A program made the position numbers and the translations under genes. Positions 30,956 to 40,441 of a DNA stretch of 64,000 nucleotides are shown here, piece by piece. Within the stretch, counting starts at the first letter, position 1, and each line of letters starts with the position of its first letter. The DNA is from Paenibacillus antri (GTDB lineage: Bacteria > Bacillota > Bacilli > Paenibacillales > YIM-B00363): positions 1 through 64,000 of the forward strand of contig NZ_VCIW01000005.1 of NCBI RefSeq assembly GCF_005765165.1, in the 5' to 3' direction. The notes beneath the pieces are model-generated. The model did not search any database, was not told the DNA's origin, and saw only the letters and a list, made by a program, of their open reading frames with translations.

Positions 30956-31326
30956 GGGAAATCTCCTTTCGTCGACGCGGAATCGCCGCGTATGGCTTCG
31001 ATCCGATCGATCAGATTCGATCGGATCGCGGTTAGCGTTGCGATCTGTTCGTCGAGTTCGCGTAATTTGGTTTCGTAGACGGGCATGATTTCGCGGCAGA
31101 AGGCTTCTTTATTTTTCATGACGCAATGCAGAAACCCGGCGATCTGTTCGGTCGACAAGCCGAGCTGAAGATAGAGCTGAATCGTCCGTACCTGGTCGAC
31201 GGCGAACGGGCTGTACTCCCGGTATCCGTTCTCGCCTCGCTCCGGCTGGAGCAAACCTTGCTCTTCGTAATACCGAAGCGAACGTAGACTGACGCCGGTC
31301 TTCTTGGACAAATCCCCGATTTTCAT
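30952..31326 (-). CDS. MerR-family transcriptional regulator
   Basis: A 124-residue regulator. MKIGDLSKKTGVSLRSLRYY is the N-terminal winged HTH, and EQGLLQPERGENGYREYS the wing; a coiled coil (YETKLRELDEQIATLTAIR) follows. Two Cys (LHCVMKNKEAFC) in the effector part might sense thiol stress, but the metal-binding loops of MerR/CueR are absent. ATG 31326 on the minus strand starts the conserved domain. It likely regulates itself and the downstream thioredoxin. Confidence 0.85.
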   Translation of the reverse strand: MKIGDLSKKTGVSLRSLRYYEEQGLLQPERGENGYREYSPFAVDQVRTIQLYLQLGLSTEQIAGFLHCVMKNKEAFCREIMPVYETKLRELDEQIATLTAIRSNLIDRIEAIRGDSASTKGDFP

Positions 31327-31359
31327 GCCGCGATGCCTCCCATGCGATCGTCTTTTCTC

Positions 31360-31391
31360 ATAATAAACCCTACCATTGATGTGAAGGTCAA
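31360..31391 (-). promoter_or_regulatory. MerR-type promoter with 20-base spacer
   Basis: On the minus strand TTGACC and TATTAT are separated by 20 bases, the over-long spacing that MerR activators correct by DNA distortion. The spacer includes a partial inverted repeat, ACCTTCAC with GGTAGGGT. Confidence 0.65.
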
Positions 31392-31426
31392 CGATTATTT
31401 TCGAAAATGGCCTTTCATCCTCCCTC

Positions 31427-31455
31427 TTGTGCGCACTTTCCGCTTGTGGTATACT
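31427..31455 (+). promoter_or_regulatory. Sigma-A promoter of the rimP operon
   Basis: TTGTGC (31427-31432), 17-base spacer and TATACT (31450-31455) with an extended TGG before it. Confidence 0.65.
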
Positions 31456-31489
31456 TTTCAAGTGATTATGTCGATACTGCGAACATTGG

Positions 31490-31509
31490 AGAGTGGGGAA
31501 ACCCACTCT
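31490..31509 (+). ncRNA. rimP leader hairpin
   Basis: AGAGTGGG and CCCACTCT pair perfectly around GAAA in the 5' leader, 30 bases before the rimP start. A GAGTGGG/CCCACTC hairpin is found in front of rimP/ylxS in other Firmicutes as I recall; its regulatory role is an inference. Confidence 0.6.
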
Positions 31510-31538
31510 TTACGTTTTCCTATAGAGGAGGTTCGATT

Positions 31539-32012
31539 GTGAGCGCATCGGGAGTGCAACAAACGGTTGCCGATATGGTGTCGCCGTTCCTGGACAGGGA
31601 GGGCTTCGAGCTTGTCGACGTAGAGTATGTTTCCGAAGGCGGGAACCGCTTTTTGCGGGTGTACGTGGACAAGGAAGGCGGCATCGACATCGACGAGTGC
31701 GGACGAGTCAGCGAATATTTAAGCGAACAATTGGATCAGAACGATCCGATTCCGGACGCTTACATACTGGAGGTTTCCTCCCCGGGCGCCGAACGCCCGC
31801 TCAAGAAGCCCGAAGATTTCCGCCGGGCGGTCGGCAAGGACGTCTATATTACGACCTACGAGCCGATAGAAGGAATGAAAGAGTTCGAAGGTCCGCTCGT
31901 CGCGTACGACGGCGAGACGGTCACGGTGAAGGCGGGCAAAAAGGGCAAAGCGAAGGACGTTACGTTCGGCGCGGATCGGATCGCCAGCGCTCGTTTGACG
32001 ATTATTTTCTAA
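31539..32012 (+). CDS. rimP: Ribosome maturation factor RimP
   Basis: Needed for assembly of the 30S subunit; 157 residues. The N-terminal RimP domain contains ELVDVEYVSEGGNRFLRVYV and DIDECGRVSEYLS; YILEVSSPGAERPLKKPEDF is the conserved centre, and the C-terminal SH3-like part begins near residue 95. GTG 31539 follows AGAGGAGG. First gene of the conserved rimP-nusA-infB operon. Confidence 0.95.
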   Translation: MSASGVQQTVADMVSPFLDREGFELVDVEYVSEGGNRFLRVYVDKEGGIDIDECGRVSEYLSEQLDQNDPIPDAYILEVSSPGAERPLKKPEDFRRAVGKDVYITTYEPIEGMKEFEGPLVAYDGETVTVKAGKKGKAKDVTFGADRIASARLTIIF

Positions 32013-32046
32013 AGGTTTGACTCGCGAGAGGGGGAATGACTTTCCA

Positions 32047-33141
32047 ATGAATACGGATTTTATCGAGGCGTTGGCGGAAATCGAGAGGGATAAAGGAATC
32101 GGCAAAGAGGTGCTGCTCGAAGCGATCGAAGCGGCCCTCATCTCCAGCTATAAACGGAATTTCAATACGGCGCAGAACGTGCGCGTAGATATCAATCGGT
32201 TGACCGGCGTCATCCGCGTCTACGCGCGCAAGACGGTCGTCGACGAGGTGCTCGACCCTCGCATGGAAATCTCGCTTTACGCCGCTAGGGAGATTAACCC
32301 GAATTACACGATCGACGACATCGTCGAAATCGAAGTGACGCCGCGCGACTTCGGCCGAATCGCGGCCCAAACCGCGAAGCAGGTCGTTACGCAGCGCATT
32401 CGCGAGGCGGAGCGAGGACTTATTTATAACGCATTCGTCGATAAGGAAGAGGACATCGTCACCGGGATCGTACAGCGGCTCGATACGCGCAATTTGTACG
32501 TCGATCTCGGGAAGGTCGAGGCGGTCATGCCGCTCGCCGAGATGATGCCGACGGATAAGTTCAAGCTGAACGATCGGATCAAGGGGTACATCACCCGCGT
32601 GGAAAACACGACCAAAGGTCCTCAAATCGTATTGTCCCGAACGCATCCCGGTTTGCTGAAACGGCTGTTCGAGCTCGAGGTGCCCGAGATTTACGACGGG
32701 GTCGTCGAGATTCGTTCGGTCGCTCGCGAAGCGGGATTCCGTTCGAAAATCGCGGTTCATTCGCGAAACGAGGACGTCGATCCGGTAGGCTCCTGCGTCG
32801 GGCCGAAGGGCGCTCGCGTCCAGACGATCGTGAACGAGCTTCGCGGCGAGAAGATCGATATCGTCCGTTGGAGCGAGGACGTGGAGGAGTTCGTCGCGAA
32901 CGCTCTCAGCCCGTCCAAGGTCGTCGAGGTGAAGGTGCTCGAGGACGAGAAGACGGCGCGCGTCATCGTGCCGGATTATCAACTGTCGCTGGCGATCGGC
33001 ATCAAGGGGCAGAACGCGAGACTCGCGGCGAAGCTCACCGGCTGGAAGATCGATATCAAGAGCGAGACGCAGGCGGAAGAGGAGTTCGGCCGTCCGCGTA
33101 CCGACGAAGCGCTGCCGCAAGATTCCGTCAGCTTCGATTAA
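32047..33141 (+). CDS. nusA: Transcription elongation/termination factor NusA
   Basis: Binds RNA polymerase and nascent RNA; 364 residues, usual for Firmicutes, which lack the acidic repeats of E. coli. N-terminal domain to residue 125, S1 (IVTGIVQRLDTRNLYVDLG, about 137-200), KH1 (about 230-285, including VGPKGARV) and KH2 (about 300-350, IGIKGQNARLAAKLTGW). The ATG is 13 bases after GAGAGGGGG. Confidence 0.97.
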   Translation: MNTDFIEALAEIERDKGIGKEVLLEAIEAALISSYKRNFNTAQNVRVDINRLTGVIRVYARKTVVDEVLDPRMEISLYAAREINPNYTIDDIVEIEVTPRDFGRIAAQTAKQVVTQRIREAERGLIYNAFVDKEEDIVTGIVQRLDTRNLYVDLGKVEAVMPLAEMMPTDKFKLNDRIKGYITRVENTTKGPQIVLSRTHPGLLKRLFELEVPEIYDGVVEIRSVAREAGFRSKIAVHSRNEDVDPVGSCVGPKGARVQTIVNELRGEKIDIVRWSEDVEEFVANALSPSKVVEVKVLEDEKTARVIVPDYQLSLAIGIKGQNARLAAKLTGWKIDIKSETQAEEEFGRPRTDEALPQDSVSFD

Positions 33142-33169
33142 CGAATAACGCCCTAAGGAGGTGATCGTC

Positions 33170-33502
33170 GTGAGAGTTCGGCGCGTACCGCTGCGGAAAT
33201 GCGTCGCATGTCAAGAAGGCAAGCCGAAGAAGGAATTGATTCGCGTCGTCCGCACGCCGCAAAGCGAGGTGCTCATCGACATCACCGGCAAGAAGTCCGG
33301 CCGGGGCGCGTATTTATGCGGGAAGGTCCGCTGCTTTGCCTTAGCGAAGAAGAGCCGCGCGCTCGATCGGGCGCTGAAGGTGACGGTCGGCGACGAAGTT
33401 TACGATACGTTGGCGCAGGAATTCATCCGCGTGGAAGACGAGTTCCGCGCTTATCAAGCGACCTTGCCCGACGACGAGGAAGAAGGCGAACCGACCGGAT
33501 GA
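33170..33502 (+). CDS. rnpM: YlxR/RnpM RNA-binding protein
   Basis: A 110-residue DUF448 protein; the B. subtilis homologue binds and modulates RNase P. PLRKCVACQEGKPKKELIRV is the signature N-terminus, and KKSGRGAYLC(G)KVRCF the second block. The acidic C-terminal tail (DDEEEGEP) is an extension. GTG 33170 follows AAGGAGG. Overlaps ylxQ by 4 bases. Confidence 0.9.
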   Translation: MRVRRVPLRKCVACQEGKPKKELIRVVRTPQSEVLIDITGKKSGRGAYLCGKVRCFALAKKSRALDRALKVTVGDEVYDTLAQEFIRVEDEFRAYQATLPDDEEEGEPTG

Positions 33503-33828
33503 ACGACCGGGAACGAACGTTGTCTTATCTCGGACTCGCGCTGCGGGCGGGGAAGCTGGAGAGCGGAGACGAAGGCGTGATGAAGGCGGTTCGCAGCCGC
33601 ACGGCGCTTCTTGTATTCGTAGCGAACGATGCATCGGATAACGCGAAGAAGAAGTATCGGGATAAGTGCGATTTTTACGGCGTCCCGCTCAACTTCGCGT
33701 TCGACCGGCAGGAATTAGGGCGAAGCATCGGTAAAGCGGATCGGGTGGTGGTCGCCGTCACGGATAAGGGATTATCCGAGCTTGTCCGCAAGAGCTTGGC
33801 AAATCATGCGGAGGTGGAGTTTCTTTGA
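33499..33828 (+). CDS. ylxQ: L7Ae-family ribosomal protein-like YlxQ
   Basis: A 109-residue member of the L7Ae/L30e/S12e kink-turn-binding family. [20 protein letters not shown] and [19 protein letters not shown] are the family blocks. Position between rnpM and infB is conserved. It overlaps both neighbours by 4 bases. Confidence 0.88.
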   Translation: MNDRERTLSYLGLALRAGKLESGDEGVMKAVRSRTALLVFVANDASDNAKKKYRDKCDFYGVPLNFAFDRQELGRSIGKADRVVVAVTDKGLSELVRKSLANHAEVEFL

Positions 33829-36800
33829 GCAAGGCTGATAACAAGTTAAGAGTGTACGAATATGCAAAATCTTTAAACATGAGCAGTAAAGAGATCATCA
33901 CGATTTTGAAACGGCTGGATTTGCCGGTCAATAATCATATGAGCGTAATGGAAGACAAAGCGGTGCATGCGGTCGAGAAGTTCTTTAAGGACGTCAAGGC
34001 GAACGCCGCAGCGAAACGAGCAGCGGAGACCCATGGCCAAGGGTCTGGAGCAAGCAGCGGGGGTGCGTCAGTGGCAACTAGCACGAGAAATCAACCGTCT
34101 CGAGGAAGAGACGACAACCGGACGTCGAATGAGCGATCCGGATCGCAGAACGAGCGTACGCAAGGCGAACGCCAACAACAGAACGATCGTCCGCAGGGCG
34201 AACGTCAACAGCAGCAGCATGATCGTCCGCAAGGCGACCGTCCGCAAGGCGAGCGCCCGCAAGGGGATCGTCCGCAAGGCGAGCGCCCGCAAGGGGAACG
34301 TCCGCAAGGGGAACGTCCGCAGGGAGATCGTCCGCAGGGCGACCGCCCGTACAACAATCGTCCGCAGGGCGATCGTCCGTATAACAACCGTCCGCAGGGC
34401 GACCGCCCGTACAATAATCGCCCGCAAGGCGATCGTCCGTACAACAACCGTCCGCAGGGCGACCGTCCGCAAGGCGACCGTCCGCAAGGCGGGTACGGCG
34501 GAAACCGTCCGCAAGGCGACCGTCCGCAAGGCGGCGGCTACGGCAACCGTCCGCAGGGCGACCGTCCGCAAGGCGGCGGCTACGGCAATCGTCCGCAGGG
34601 CGACCGTCCGCAAGGCGGCGGCTACGGCAATCGTCCGCAGGGCGACCGTCCGCAAGGCGGCGGCTACGGCAATCGTCCGCAGGGCGACCGTCCGCAAGGC
34701 GGCGGCTACGGCAACCGTCCGCAGGGCGACCGTCCGCAAGGCGGCGGCTACGGCAATCGTCCGCAGGGCGACCGTCCGCAGGGCGGCGGCTACGGCGGCA
34801 ACCGTCCGCAAGGCGACCGTCCGCAGGGCGGCGGCTACGGCGGTAACCGTCCGCAAGGCGACCGTCCGCAGGGCGGCGGCTACGGCGGTAACCGTCCGCA
34901 AGGCGGCGGCTACGGCAATCGTCCGCAAGGCGGCGGCGGCCCAGGTCGCCCGGGCGGCGGTCGTCCGGGCGGCGGCGGCGGCGGCCGGTTCGGCGGCGCA
35001 GCGAAAATTCCGGCGCCTCCGGTCGATAACCGGACGCAGCCGCAACCGACGCGCGAGCGGGATCGCGACAAGGACAAGGAGCGCGATCGCGACCGTACGT
35101 CCCGATTCATGGAGGGCGAGTTCAGCGACGGCAAGGGTCGGAACCGGCGGAAGGGCGGCAAGGGCGGCAAGAACAACCGCGCCCAGCAGCCGAATCGTCC
35201 GAAGATCGACAATACGCCGAAGAAGATCATCGTCCGCGGCAACATGACGGTCGGCGATGCGGCGAAGCTGCTTCATAAAGACGCTTCCGAAGTCATCAAG
35301 AAGCTCCTGTTCATGGGCACGATGGCGACGATCAACCAAGAGATCGACCTCGATATCATTCAACTGCTCGCCGGCGAATTCGGCGTCGAAGTCGAAGTGA
35401 AGATCGCGGAAGAGATCGATAACTACGACGAGATCGTCGAGACGGACGACGAAGCGGACTTGGAAGAGCGCCCGCCGGTCGTAACGATCATGGGTCACGT
35501 CGACCACGGCAAGACGACGCTGCTCGACGCGATTCGCGAAGCGAACGTCGTCGAAGGCGAAGCCGGCGGCATCACGCAGCATATCGGTGCGTACCAGGTC
35601 GAAGTCAACAACCGGAAAATTACGTTCCTCGATACGCCGGGCCACGAAGCGTTCACGTCGATGCGCGCGCGCGGCGCTCAAGTGACGGACATTACGATTC
35701 TTGTCGTCGCAGCCGACGACGGCGTCATGCCGCAGACGAAAGAGGCGATCTCGCACGCGAAAGCGGCGAACGTGCCGATCATCGTCGCGGTGAACAAGAT
35801 CGACAAGCCGGACGCGGATCCGGATAAGATCAAGCAAGCGTTGACGGAGTTCGAGCTCGTGCCGGAAGAGTGGGGCGGCGACACGATCTTCGTGAACATC
35901 TCCGCGAAGCAACGCCAGAATCTCGATACGCTGTTGGAGATGATTCTCCTCGTAGCGGACGTGCAAGAATATAAAGCGAACCCGAACAAGCGGGCGCGCG
36001 GTACGGTCATCGAAGCCGAGCTCGACAAGGGCAAAGGCGCCGTAGCTCGCGTACTCGTACAGAACGGTACGCTGAAGGTCGGCGACGCGCTTGTCATCGG
36101 CAACAGCTTCGGCCGCATTCGGGCGATGGTCAACGATAAGGGCCGCCGCGTGAAGGAAGCCGGGCCGTCGACGCCGGTCGAAATTACCGGTTTGACGGAA
36201 GTGCCGCAAGCGGGCGATCCGTTCATGGTGTTCGAGGACGAGCGGAAGGCGCGCGAAATCGCGGAATCCCGGACGTCCAAGCAGCGTCAAGCGGATTTCG
36301 GCGCCAACACGAAGGTGACGCTCGACGACTTGTTCAGCAAGATCAAGGAAGGCGATCTGAAGGAGCTGAACGTCATCATCAAAGGCGACGTGCAGGGCTC
36401 CGTCGAGGCGTTGAAGGGCTCGCTCGCGAAGATCGACGTGGAAGGCGCGCGCGTACGCATTCTGCATACGGGCGTCGGCGCCATCACCGAATCGGACGTC
36501 ACGTTCGCATCGGCTTCGAACGCGATCATTATCGGCTTCAACGTTCGTCCGGAGCCGGCCGCGAAAGCGACCGCCGATCAGGAAGGCGTAGACATTCGTC
36601 AGCACCGCATCATCTACAACGTGATCGACGAGATCGAATCCGCGATGAAAGGGTTGCTCGACCCGATCTTCAAGGAAGTCGTCATCGGTCAGGCGGAAGT
36701 CCGCAACGTATTCAAAATCACGAAAGTGGGCACCATTGCAGGGTGTATGGTCACGCAGGGCAAGATCGCCCGGAACGCCGAAGTGCGCGTCATTCGGGAC

Positions 36801-36965
36801 AGCGTAGTCGTACACGAAGGCAAGCTGGATTCCCTCAAGCGGTTTAAGGACGACGCGAAGGAAGTCGCGCAGGGCTACGAGTGCGGCATCGGCATCGATA
36901 AGTTCAACGACGTGAAAGAGGGAGACATCATCGAAGCGTTCGTGATGGAAACCGTAGAGAGGTGA
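33825..36965 (+). CDS. infB: Translation initiation factor IF-2
   Basis: The GTPase that brings initiator tRNA to the 30S subunit; 1046 residues, far longer than the roughly 720 of B. subtilis. IF2_N at residues 5-55, then a very long RPQGDRPQG-type repeat region (about 120-390), a basic linker, a second IF2_N (about 465-530), G domain with GHVDHGKT (about 557), DTPGHE and NKID, then beta barrel domains C1 and C2. TTG 33825 overlaps the ylxQ stop; SD GGAGGTGG. The extra length is almost all in the repeat. Confidence 0.97.
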   Translation: MSKADNKLRVYEYAKSLNMSSKEIITILKRLDLPVNNHMSVMEDKAVHAVEKFFKDVKANAAAKRAAETHGQGSGASSGGASVATSTRNQPSRGRDDNRTSNERSGSQNERTQGERQQQNDRPQGERQQQQHDRPQGDRPQGERPQGDRPQGERPQGERPQGERPQGDRPQGDRPYNNRPQGDRPYNNRPQGDRPYNNRPQGDRPYNNRPQGDRPQGDRPQGGYGGNRPQGDRPQGGGYGNRPQGDRPQGGGYGNRPQGDRPQGGGYGNRPQGDRPQGGGYGNRPQGDRPQGGGYGNRPQGDRPQGGGYGNRPQGDRPQGGGYGGNRPQGDRPQGGGYGGNRPQGDRPQGGGYGGNRPQGGGYGNRPQGGGGPGRPGGGRPGGGGGGRFGGAAKIPAPPVDNRTQPQPTRERDRDKDKERDRDRTSRFMEGEFSDGKGRNRRKGGKGGKNNRAQQPNRPKIDNTPKKIIVRGNMTVGDAAKLLHKDASEVIKKLLFMGTMATINQEIDLDIIQLLAGEFGVEVEVKIAEEIDNYDEIVETDDEADLEERPPVVTIMGHVDHGKTTLLDAIREANVVEGEAGGITQHIGAYQVEVNNRKITFLDTPGHEAFTSMRARGAQVTDITILVVAADDGVMPQTKEAISHAKAANVPIIVAVNKIDKPDADPDKIKQALTEFELVPEEWGGDTIFVNISAKQRQNLDTLLEMILLVADVQEYKANPNKRARGTVIEAELDKGKGAVARVLVQNGTLKVGDALVIGNSFGRIRAMVNDKGRRVKEAGPSTPVEITGLTEVPQAGDPFMVFEDERKAREIAESRTSKQRQADFGANTKVTLDDLFSKIKEGDLKELNVIIKGDVQGSVEALKGSLAKIDVEGARVRILHTGVGAITESDVTFASASNAIIIGFNVRPEPAAKATADQEGVDIRQHRIIYNVIDEIESAMKGLLDPIFKEVVIGQAEVRNVFKITKVGTIAGCMVTQGKIARNAEVRVIRDSVVVHEGKLDSLKRFKDDAKEVAQGYECGIGIDKFNDVKEGDIIEAFVMETVER
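34180..34935 (+). repeat. In-frame tandem repeat in infB
   Basis: Units coding [10 protein letters not shown] (15 bases) give way near 34531 to a 42-base unit coding [14 protein letters not shown], repeated about nine times with near-identical third positions. It encodes an intrinsically disordered, Arg/Gly/Gln-rich linker. The near identity points to recent slippage or unequal exchange. Confidence 0.9.
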
Positions 36966-36971
36966 TGACGC

Positions 36972-37328
36972 ATGGCCAAGGTGCGTGTCGGACGGGTGGG
37001 CGAGCAGCTCAAGAAAGAGCTTAGCCATATCATCCAATTCGAATGGAAGGATCCGGGCATCGGCTTCGTGACGGTGACCGGCGTGGACGTAACGAACGAC
37101 CTGTCGCAAGCCAAGGTGTTCATCAGCGTGTTGGGCAACGAGGAACAGAAGGAGACGACGCTCAAGTCGCTGTCCCGCGGCAAGGGCTTCCTTCGCACCG
37201 AGCTCGGCAAGCGGATGCGCCTTCGCCACGTCCCGGACCTCCTGTTTCACTTCGACAGTTCGATCGAATACGGCAGCAAGATCGAGAAGCTGCTGGGTAC
37301 GATCAACCAAGAGGCGGATCGTCCATGA
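36972..37328 (+). CDS. rbfA: 30S ribosome-binding factor RbfA
   Basis: Assists late 16S rRNA 5' processing; 118 residues. RVGRVGEQLKKELSHII and VTGVDVTNDLSQAKVFISVL are the KH-type family blocks; LRFVPDLLFHFD-like RLRHVPDLLFHFDSSIEYG closes it. The ATG is 6 bases after the infB stop; overlaps nrnA by 4 bases. Confidence 0.95.
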   Translation: MAKVRVGRVGEQLKKELSHIIQFEWKDPGIGFVTVTGVDVTNDLSQAKVFISVLGNEEQKETTLKSLSRGKGFLRTELGKRMRLRHVPDLLFHFDSSIEYGSKIEKLLGTINQEADRP

Positions 37329-38320
37329 GCGTAACGATTCATGAGGACGGCTATCGCGAGGCGCTCCGCCAGGCGGCGGCGTTCCTCCGGGAGGGAGACG
37401 ACTTCCTCGTCGTCTCTCACCTGTCGCCGGACGGCGACGCGATCAGCTCGACGGGCGCCATCGGTTTCATTTTGAGGGCGCTAGGCAAAACCTATACGTT
37501 AATCAACGAAGACAGAACGCCGGATAAGTACGCGGGACTGCTGGGCGGGCAGCCGATCATCGACTACGGTCGATCGGCGCCTTCCCGGCGGTTCGAACGC
37601 GTCATCGCCGTCGACTGCGCGGATTTCGCGCGGATCGGCGCGGTACATACCCTTTTCGCGGAATCCAGACTTCTTCTGAATATCGATCATCATCCGACGA
37701 ACGACGGCTTCGGCACGCATAACGTGGTCAAGCCTTCGGCCGCGGCGACGGTCGAGATCATCTACGAGCTGGCGGAGACGCTCGGCATCGAATGGACGAA
37801 GCCGCTGGCGACATGCATCTATGCCGGGCTGCTGACGGACACGGGCGGCTTCCGGTATTCCAATACGACGCCCGACGTGATGGCGGTGGCCGAGCGGATG
37901 CTTCGGCACGGGGCGGAAGGCGCCGTTCTCGCCGAGCAGCTGCTCGAGACGATGACGTACGCGCAGATGCTTCTGCTGAAGGAGGCGCTGTCGACGCTGT
38001 CGTTTTCGGAGGATCGCAAGATCGGGTGGCTGTCGGTGACGCGCGAGACGCTCGACGCCGTCGGGGCCGCGGACGAAGATACCGAAGGGCTCGTGAACCT
38101 GCCGCGGAACGTGGCGGGCGTCGAGGTCGGCTTGCTGTTCAAGGAGAAGGCTCCCGGTCATGTGAAGGTGAGCCTTCGTTCCGCGGGCAGAGTGGACGTC
38201 TCGAGTCTCGCGAAGACGCTAGGCGGCGGAGGCCATGTGCGCGCGGCGGGGTGCACGATCAACGGTACGCTGGACGAAGCGGTCCGGCGTGTGGTGGAAG
38301 CGGTGAAGGAACGGTTATGA
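37325..38320 (+). CDS. nrnA: DHH-family oligoribonuclease/pAp phosphatase
   Basis: Degrades short RNAs and dephosphorylates pAp; 331 residues. DHH motifs: SHLSPDGDAISS (I), DCAD (II), DHHPTNDGFG (III, giving the name) and LLTDTGGFRYSN (IV). The DHHA1 domain ends with LGGGGHVRAAGC. Mn-dependent, cytoplasmic. Coupled to rbfA and truB by 4-base overlaps. Confidence 0.93.
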   Translation: MSVTIHEDGYREALRQAAAFLREGDDFLVVSHLSPDGDAISSTGAIGFILRALGKTYTLINEDRTPDKYAGLLGGQPIIDYGRSAPSRRFERVIAVDCADFARIGAVHTLFAESRLLLNIDHHPTNDGFGTHNVVKPSAAATVEIIYELAETLGIEWTKPLATCIYAGLLTDTGGFRYSNTTPDVMAVAERMLRHGAEGAVLAEQLLETMTYAQMLLLKEALSTLSFSEDRKIGWLSVTRETLDAVGAADEDTEGLVNLPRNVAGVEVGLLFKEKAPGHVKVSLRSAGRVDVSSLAKTLGGGGHVRAAGCTINGTLDEAVRRVVEAVKERL

Positions 38321-39279
38321 CGGAATGGGAAGGCGTATTTCCGCTATGGAAGGACGCCGGCATGACATCGCACGATTGCGTGTCGAAGGCGAGAAAGCTG
38401 TTTCGCATGAAGCGCATCGGTCATACGGGCACGCTGGATCCTGAGGTGTCCGGCGTGCTTCCGCTTTGTTTGGGGCGGGCGACGCGCATCGTCGAGTATT
38501 TGCAGGAGCTTCCGAAGACGTACGAAGCCGAGATGACGATCGGGTACGCGACCGATACCGAGGACGCGACCGGCACGGTCGTGGAGCGCGTCGAAGCGGT
38601 CGACCTGACGGAAGCGGACATTCGCGCCGCGACGGGACGATTCGTCGGCGACATCGAACAGACGCCGCCCATGTATTCCGCCGTGAAGGTGGAGGGCAAG
38701 CGGCTGTACGAGCTTGCCCGGGCCGGCGTCGAGGTCGAGCGGAAGTCTCGGGTCGTTACGATTCATGTGATCGATGTCACGGAGATTCGGCGCGACGGAC
38801 CGTATTATAAGGTAGCGATGACCGTCGTCTGCTCGAAGGGGACGTATATTCGCACGCTGTGCGCCGACCTGGGGCGTTCCCTCGGATATCCCGCCGTCAT
38901 GTCGGCGCTCGTGCGAACCGGCTCGGGGCCGATTCGCCGTGAGCAATGCCTCACGCTGGCGGAGGCGGCGCGGCTCGCGGAGGAAGATCGCCTCGGGGAA
39001 GCGCTTCTTCCGATTGGAGAGGCGCTGTCGTTCCTGCCGAGGGGCGACGTGTCGGATGCCGCGGTCGTACCTGCGCTGCAAGGCCGGAAGCTGTACGCGA
39101 AAGCAGTACGATTGGCGTCGACCGCGGGCGAGCCTTCGCCCGAGCAGGCGGCAACGCGGGCGTCCGAACGAGCCGACGACCATGCAGTCTATCGGTTATA
39201 CGGCGGCGACCGCTTGATCGGATTGTATCGCAAAGACGCGGACGATGACCTGTTCGTCCCGTTGAAGCTGTTTACTTAA
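38317..39279 (+). CDS. truB: tRNA pseudouridine(55) synthase
   Basis: Makes pseudouridine 55 in the tRNA T-loop; 320 residues. KRIGHTGTLDPEVSGVLPLC contains the catalytic Asp in GTLDP; SAVKVEGKRLYELAR and SKGTYIRTLCADLG are the other signature blocks. A PUA-like C-terminal part follows. ATGA overlap with nrnA. Confidence 0.95.
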   Translation: MTEWEGVFPLWKDAGMTSHDCVSKARKLFRMKRIGHTGTLDPEVSGVLPLCLGRATRIVEYLQELPKTYEAEMTIGYATDTEDATGTVVERVEAVDLTEADIRAATGRFVGDIEQTPPMYSAVKVEGKRLYELARAGVEVERKSRVVTIHVIDVTEIRRDGPYYKVAMTVVCSKGTYIRTLCADLGRSLGYPAVMSALVRTGSGPIRREQCLTLAEAARLAEEDRLGEALLPIGEALSFLPRGDVSDAAVVPALQGRKLYAKAVRLASTAGEPSPEQAATRASERADDHAVYRLYGGDRLIGLYRKDADDDLFVPLKLFT

Positions 39280-39315
39280 TTTCTAGGATGTTCGGCGAGT
39301 GGGGGAGTGGCGGTC

Positions 39316-40281
39316 ATGAATATCGTAAATCTCGAATATCCGGTGCCCGCGCGCGTATTGGAGAGCGTGCCGGCCGAAGGTCAGTCGATGGCGATCGGCG
39401 ATTTCGACGGCGTGCATCTCGGCCATCGCGAAGTGATCGGCCGGGCGGTGAGCGCGGCGCGGAGACGCGGGCTCGCGGCCTCCGTCATGACGTTCCACCC
39501 GCATCCGCGGGAGGTGCTCGGGGCGAAGGCGTATTCGACCTCGATCACGCCGCTGGACCGGAAGCTGGAGCGGTTTCGCGAGCTTGGTCTGGATACGGTA
39601 TACGTGGTCTCCTTCACGCCGACGTTGGCGGCGCTCTCCCCGGAAGCGTTCGTGGATGAAGTGCTTGTGCCGCTGCGCGTCAAATCGGTCACCGTCGGCT
39701 TTAACTTCACGTTCGGCCACCGGGGGCTCGGTACGTCCGCGCTGCTCAAGCAGCTCGGCGAAGGCCGATTCGACGCGGAGATCGTTCAGCCGTTTCGGAT
39801 AGAGGACGAGCGGGTAAGTTCGACGCTCATTCGCGAGGCGCTCGCGCTCGGCGACGTCGAGCGGGTACAAAACCTGCTGGGGCGGCCGTTCGACGTCTCC
39901 GGCGACGTCGTGACCGGCGACGGCCGCGGGCGCACGATCGGCGTGCCGACCGCGAACCTGTCGATCGACGCTCGATCGGTGAAACCGGCGAACGGCGTAT
40001 ACGCGGTGAACGCGACGATCGAGACGGGGCCGTCGGCGGGACAGACGTATGCCGGAGTCATGAACGTCGGCATGAAGCCGACGTTCCACAGCGCGCTGCC
40101 GGTGGCGACATGGGAAGTGCATCTATTCGACTTCGACGGAGATCTGTACGGGCATCGTTTGACGGTCTCATTCGTCTCGCGCATTCGGGACGAGCGGAAA
40201 TTCGATTCCGTGACGGCGCTCATCGAGCAGATCGGACGCGATATGCAAGAGGCGAAACGGAGAATCGGCGCCCAAGCATAA
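39316..40281 (+). CDS. ribF: Bifunctional riboflavin kinase/FAD synthetase
   Basis: Makes FMN and FAD; 321 residues. The FAD synthetase half has IGDFDGVHLGHREVIG (HxGH) and the FNFTFGHRGLGT segment; the kinase half has GDGRGRTIGVPTANL with the conserved PTAN. ATG 39316 has GGGGGAG 8 bases upstream and is preferred over GTG 39307. Confidence 0.94.
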   Translation: MNIVNLEYPVPARVLESVPAEGQSMAIGDFDGVHLGHREVIGRAVSAARRRGLAASVMTFHPHPREVLGAKAYSTSITPLDRKLERFRELGLDTVYVVSFTPTLAALSPEAFVDEVLVPLRVKSVTVGFNFTFGHRGLGTSALLKQLGEGRFDAEIVQPFRIEDERVSSTLIREALALGDVERVQNLLGRPFDVSGDVVTGDGRGRTIGVPTANLSIDARSVKPANGVYAVNATIETGPSAGQTYAGVMNVGMKPTFHSALPVATWEVHLFDFDGDLYGHRLTVSFVSRIRDERKFDSVTALIEQIGRDMQEAKRRIGAQA

Positions 40282-40286
40282 AATCG

Positions 40287-40316
40287 TTGAAACTAGGCTA
40301 TTATGTATGATATACT
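40287..40316 (+). promoter_or_regulatory. Sigma-A promoter of rpsO
   Basis: TTGAAA (40287-40292), 18-base spacer and TATACT (40311-40316), just after the ribF stop. Confidence 0.65.
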
Positions 40317-40369
40317 ACGAGACGTTGTTCGAATCGCGAGTGTTACGACCCGCGCGGGCGACGAACGAA

Positions 40370-40415
40370 CCGTTGCTTGGCGATCCGACTCACCGACGGA
40401 CGGCTAGGCAATCGG
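40370..40415 (+). ncRNA. rpsO leader hairpin
   Basis: CCGTTGCTTGGC pairs with GCTAGGCAATCGG (one bulge, two G-U) in the 125-base leader, 14 bases before the SD. S15 often represses its own translation via leader structure; that role here is inferred. Confidence 0.45.
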
Positions 40416-40441
40416 GGATTATACGAAGGAGGTGACGAAGG

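Noticed and set aside
32002-33120. Minus-strand open frame of 372 codons opposite nusA
   Set aside because: It mirrors nusA codon periodicity, has an arginine/aspartate-rich nonsense composition and no RBS.
34180-34935. Non-coding satellite or CRISPR in the repeat at infB
   Set aside because: Unit lengths are multiples of three and the frame is open throughout between two conserved IF-2 domains.
34068-37310. 1080-codon open frame on the minus strand opposite infB
   Set aside because: It arises from the GC-rich codon pattern and the tandem repeat of infB; the product is repetitive, lacks an RBS, and infB itself is certain.
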